Source: Candidatus Poseidoniales archaeon (lineage in GTDB: Archaea; Thermoplasmatota; Poseidoniia; Poseidoniales; Thalassarchaeaceae). From it: a DNA stretch of 6,728 nucleotides. Made by a program: the position numbers and the translations under genes. Location of the stretch: contig JAKUTA010000010.1 in assembly GCA_022447885.1 (NCBI GenBank), forward strand, positions 6,754 to 13,481, read 5' to 3'. The notes beneath the pieces are model-generated. The model worked only from the letters and a program-made list of their open reading frames with translations. It was not told where the DNA came from and did no database searches. This document shows positions 5,151 to 6,728 of this stretch, in pieces (the stretch's first letter is position 1; the number at the start of each line of letters is the position of its first letter).

Positions 5151-6308
5151 ATGGCGATGCCCTTGCCGCAGGTGACCTGTGAGGTAGACTTCGCGGCCGA
5201 GCTCGCGTCCGAGGAGGAACTCAGGCAGCGCATCCTCGCCGCCAAGGAAGAATTGGGTGACAGGCTGCTGATACTGGGCCATCACTACCAGCGTGACGCG
5301 ATCGTCGAACACGCCGACGAGACCGGCGACTCGCTCCTGTTGTCGCGCCTCGCAGCCGCCAGCGACGCAGAGTGGATCGTCTTCTGTGGCGTCCACTTCA
5401 TGGCTGAGTCCGCTGACATCCTCACCCGCGACGACCAGGTCGTGATGATGCCCAACATCCGTGCTGGCTGCGCGATGGCTGACATGGCTGACCTCGCCGA
5501 CGTCCAGCATTGTTGGAACGAACTCATCGACGGCTTCGGTCTGCTAGATCCTGCGGTGCGGGATGACCCTGATGAGCCGGCCCCTCCCGGAGAGGCGTAT
5601 CTCGTGCCTGTGACCTACATGAACAGCAGCGCGGACCTCAAGGGGTTCGTCGGTGAGCACGGCGGAATCGTCTGCACCTCGACCAACGCCCCAGGCGTGA
5701 TGAGGTGGGCTCTCGAGCGGGCGGGCGTGGGGGGCAAGGTGCTCTTCTTCCCCGACCAGCACCTCGGTCGCAACACGGCTCTGAAGATGGGCTACCAGGA
5801 GTCCGACACCGCCGTCTGGAACCCGATGTTCGACTCTGACTGGGATGTCCTGCGCGACGCCACCTTCGTGCTCTGGCACGGCTACTGCTCGGTGCACCAG
5901 CGCTTCACCACTGAACAGATCGACGCTCTGCGCGAAGCAGAGCCGCACGCGCTCATAGTCGTCCACCCGGAGTGCGAACGGGGCGTTGTCGACGCGGCTG
6001 ACCACGTGGGTTCGACCGAAGGAATCCGCAAGTTCTGTCAGGATGCGCCCGCAGGGTCGGTCATCGGCGTGGGCACCGAGGTGCACCTCGTGCGTCGGCT
6101 CGACTCTGAGTACATCGACAAGGACATCCGCTGCCTCGACCCGGGTGTCTGTCCCTGTTCGACGATGTACATGATCCACCCGTCCTACCTCGCCGACCTG
6201 CTGGAGAACATCATCAAGGGTGAGCTCCCCAACCGCATCGAGGTCCCCGAGCAGATCGCTCACGACGCGGTGCTCGCGCTGGACCGCATGCTCGACATCG
6301 ACGCCTGA
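5151..6308 (+). CDS. nadA: Quinolinate synthase NadA, [4Fe-4S] enzyme
   Basis: NadA condenses iminoaspartate with dihydroxyacetone phosphate to give quinolinate, the precursor of NAD, using an oxygen-sensitive [4Fe-4S] cluster. The protein is 385 residues. Family motifs include ILGHHYQRD (41-49), NIRAGC (102-107), PDQHLGRNTA (201-210), WHGYCSVHQRF (242-252), HPEC (272-275) and CPCSTM (334-339). Cluster ligands are predicted to be Cys107, Cys246 and Cys336, spaced like the long B. subtilis-type enzymes (Cys110/230/320) rather than the shorter E. coli form. The second cysteine of the CxC pair, Cys334, matches the B. subtilis Cys318 involved in redox disulfide formation. A segment around 115-160 (including LLDPAVRDDPDEPAPPG) is longer than in compact NadA. 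I chose ATG 5151 because GAGGA at 5139-5143 lies 7 bases upstream; ATG 5157 is the alternative. No nadB, aspartate dehydrogenase or nadC is visible nearby. Confidence 0.96.
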   Translation: MAMPLPQVTCEVDFAAELASEEELRQRILAAKEELGDRLLILGHHYQRDAIVEHADETGDSLLLSRLAAASDAEWIVFCGVHFMAESADILTRDDQVVMMPNIRAGCAMADMADLADVQHCWNELIDGFGLLDPAVRDDPDEPAPPGEAYLVPVTYMNSSADLKGFVGEHGGIVCTSTNAPGVMRWALERAGVGGKVLFFPDQHLGRNTALKMGYQESDTAVWNPMFDSDWDVLRDATFVLWHGYCSVHQRFTTEQIDALREAEPHALIVVHPECERGVVDAADHVGSTEGIRKFCQDAPAGSVIGVGTEVHLVRRLDSEYIDKDIRCLDPGVCPCSTMYMIHPSYLADLLENIIKGELPNRIEVPEQIAHDAVLALDRMLDIDA

Positions 6309-6313
6309 ACTCG

Positions 6314-6728
6314 CTACTCTTCTTCGTCGCGAGAGCCGTTCTCACGTTGCCGCTGCAGAGACCAAGCCACCAGCAGTGGAATCATCAGGATGGTCACGAG
6401 TTGCAGGATACTCGACGAATAGGGCTCGAACGTCTCCCCCAGAGTGTGCACACGCACCTCGGGCGGCTCGTCCCCATCGCCCTCCTGCAGCCAGGCGATG
6501 TGTCCCTCCATCACCTGGGGTGATGTCTGGTTGACGGTATCCTCACCATGCAGGCGGTAGGAGCGGTTCTCCGAGATGACGTGGAAGCGCACGTCCCAGT
6601 CGAGCGTGTCCACGGTCGGGTCGAGCGAATTCAGGAACTGCTGGTGCTGCCAGGCGACGTGGCCGTATCCGAGGCTCGGCGCCGCAACGGGGAACAGGGG
6701 GTCGCCCAGGATCCGCTGCTCACCCGTG
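6314..6728 (-). CDS. Unrecognised membrane-anchored protein, C-terminal part (5' end beyond window)
   Basis: Only the last 137 residues are visible. The frame is open from the right edge (beginning GEQRILGDPLFPVAAP) to TAG at 6316-6314. A mainly polar region contains WDVRFHVISENRSYRLHGED and HIAWLQEGDGDEPPEVRVHTLGE, which look like beta-strand-rich extracytoplasmic sequence. It is followed by one hydrophobic helix (SILQLVTILMIPLLVAWSLQ, about 25 residues from the end) and a short charged tail (RQRENGSRDEEE). This suggests a membrane protein whose last helix anchors a preceding domain outside the cell, or the end of a multi-helix permease. An internal GTG at 6613 could start a shorter product, but protein-like sequence continues upstream of it, so a partial longer gene is preferred. 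It converges with nadA, with 5 bases between the two stops. I do not recognise the family. Confidence 0.7.
   Translation of the reverse strand, partial: TGEQRILGDPLFPVAAPSLGYGHVAWQHQQFLNSLDPTVDTLDWDVRFHVISENRSYRLHGEDTVNQTSPQVMEGHIAWLQEGDGDEPPEVRVHTLGETFEPYSSSILQLVTILMIPLLVAWSLQRQRENGSRDEEE

Noticed and set aside
5544..6263. Minus-strand open frame opposite nadA
   Set aside because: It is fully antisense to a gene with complete NadA motifs and is a mirror of its codon pattern.
1..6728. CRISPR arrays, insertion sequences, tRNA or rRNA genes, defence systems
   Set aside because: I saw no regularly spaced repeats, transposase motifs, terminal inverted repeats, tRNA-like folds or defence-associated domains, and almost all of the window is accounted for by protein-coding genes.

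Overview
This GC-rich window is most likely archaeal. Two adjacent genes support that. One encodes a small Bud32/PRPK-type kinase (KEOPS complex, t6A tRNA modification), a family found mainly in archaea and eukaryotes. The other encodes a HAM1/RdgB-type nucleotide pyrophosphatase whose active-site region reads like archaeal homologues rather than E. coli RdgB. Clear Shine-Dalgarno (SD) sequences and acidic tails and linkers (ATPase C-terminus, hypothetical membrane protein) would suit a GC-rich euryarchaeon, possibly a Thermoplasmatota/Marine Group II relative. That placement is inference, not something the window proves.

Layout. Six genes lie on the minus strand. Reading from right to left they are bud32 (5062 to 4385), rdgB/HAM1 (4380 to 3772), an unrecognised two-helix membrane protein with an acidic linker and a proline-rich tail (3709 to 2837), an enoyl-CoA hydratase/isomerase (2822 to 1983), an ABC ATPase (about 1922 to 1140) and its membrane permease (1133 to beyond the left edge). 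On the plus strand, nadA (5151 to 6308) diverges from bud32. A further minus-strand gene enters from the right edge and ends at 6314, tail to tail with nadA. No stretch above 100 bases lacks a gene. The long open frames opposite or out of phase with these genes are GC-driven shadows.

Gene relationships. bud32 and rdgB are separated by 4 bases and probably co-translated. The ATPase and permease are separated by 6 bases and form an ABC-2-like exporter. The membrane protein and hydratase are 14 bases apart and probably share a transcript. Gaps of about 60 bases before the membrane protein and before the ATPase may be transcription-unit boundaries. The first holds a hairpin, followed by a 9-base motif (TCAAAGCGG) that recurs at nearly the same distance upstream of nadA, so it is a candidate promoter element. 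NadA makes quinolinate for NAD synthesis. No nadB or nadC lies in the window.

Overall this is mainly housekeeping DNA. I see no defence system, mobile element, CRISPR array, tRNA or rRNA. The least explained items are the acidic membrane protein, the partial gene at the right edge and the shared upstream motif.
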